A stretch of DNA of 64,000 nt from NCBI RefSeq assembly GCF_002968575.1, contig NZ_PVBM01000021.1, positions 43,643 through 107,642 of the forward strand, in the 5' to 3' direction. This stretch comes from Neorhizobium huautlense (lineage in GTDB: Bacteria; Pseudomonadota; Alphaproteobacteria; Rhizobiales; Rhizobiaceae). Of this stretch, positions 63,876 through 64,000 are shown in pieces; the stretch's first letter is position 1; each line of letters begins with the position of its first letter. The notes under the pieces are model-generated. The model was not told the origin of the DNA. It searched no databases and was given only the letters and a program-made list of their open reading frames with translations. The position numbers were made by a program, and so were the translations under genes.

Positions 63876-64000
63876 ATCGGGATAGGGGGGAGCCTATTGG
63901 CTCCGCCCCTCCCACACCACCCGGCATGCGGGTCCGCACCGGGCGGTTGGAGCAGTTGAGGTCGTCAGGCCCGTAGTTCTCCCGGCCTGGCGCCTGGGTT
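63876..64000 (-). mobile_element. 3' end of a group II intron (domains V and VI), cut by the window edge
   Basis: On the minus strand, 63947-63916 fold as domain V: a 9-bp stem, TGCG/CGCA upper stem, a 4-base loop and a 2-base bulge on the 3' side. Three bases later, domain VI folds from about 63913 to 63879 with a single bulged A at 63883, the eighth base from the 3' end. The intron would end ...GAT (AY) at 63876. The reverse transcriptase gene, if any, lies beyond the window. Confidence 0.72.

Noticed and set aside
1..64000. CRISPR arrays, rRNA genes, complete insertion sequences
   Set aside because: No regularly spaced repeats, no rRNA-like sequence and no transposase reading frame were seen.

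Overview
The window comes from the chromosome of an alphaproteobacterium, almost certainly a member of the Rhizobiaceae (Rhizobium/Agrobacterium/Sinorhizobium group). This rests on GC-rich coding sequence, the Ctp/Cpa-type tad pilus locus, the C-P lyase operon with its DUF1045 and hexapeptide companions, rhizobial polysaccharide sugar-nucleotide genes, and a polA-marR gap that holds an alpha-r7-like small RNA. No search was run; family calls come from reading the translated sequences.

Layout. (1) 1-12.2 kb: a Flp/Tad pilus locus. pilA, cpaABCDEF and tadBC run leftward. A CpaC-N-like gene and two TadE-like pseudopilins run rightward from the same divergent region. A partial TPR gene (TadD-like), a VOC protein and a tiny unannotated membrane ORF lie beyond tadC. 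(2) 12.3-24 kb: nucleoside salvage. deoB-add-upp run rightward; a BMP-type nucleoside ABC importer with cdd, punA, deoC and deoA runs leftward, so ribo- and deoxyribonucleosides can be imported, deaminated, phosphorolysed and fed into central carbon metabolism. (3) 24.2-30.6 kb: tRNA-Ser(GGA), small hypothetical genes, manB/manC/lpsL for surface polysaccharide precursors, a stand-alone receiver protein and a DUF1236 gene behind an EcfG-like stress promoter. (4) 30.7-42.1 kb: pncB, a ghrA-like dehydrogenase, the yejABEF peptide importer, mepA, mgsA and glk. (5) 42.2-46.4 kb: an MsbA-like exporter, a yrbL-like gene preceded by a large perfect palindrome, dapB and gpmA. (6) 46.4-55.1 kb: phnF diverging from phnGHIJKL, a hexapeptide transferase, a DUF1045 2H phosphoesterase, phnM and phnN: a complete C-P lyase core without phnCDE or phnP. 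(7) 55.2-64 kb: a small hypothetical gene, polA, a three-hairpin sRNA, a marR gene, an arsenic locus (DUF6428 diverging from an arsR-arsN2 fusion plus an ArsK-like MFS pump), an M20 dipeptidase, and at the right edge the 3' end of a group II intron.

The most unusual items are the sRNA beside polA with C-rich, anti-Shine-Dalgarno-like loops; the ArsR-GNAT fusion in a 42-bp divergent control region; the DUF1045 2H phosphoesterase as candidate for the missing PhnP step; the 36-nt palindrome that runs into the Shine-Dalgarno of the YrbL-like gene; the 25-codon membrane ORF with a strong ribosome site; and the group II intron end with recognisable domains V and VI. Most of the window is otherwise ordinary core chromosome.
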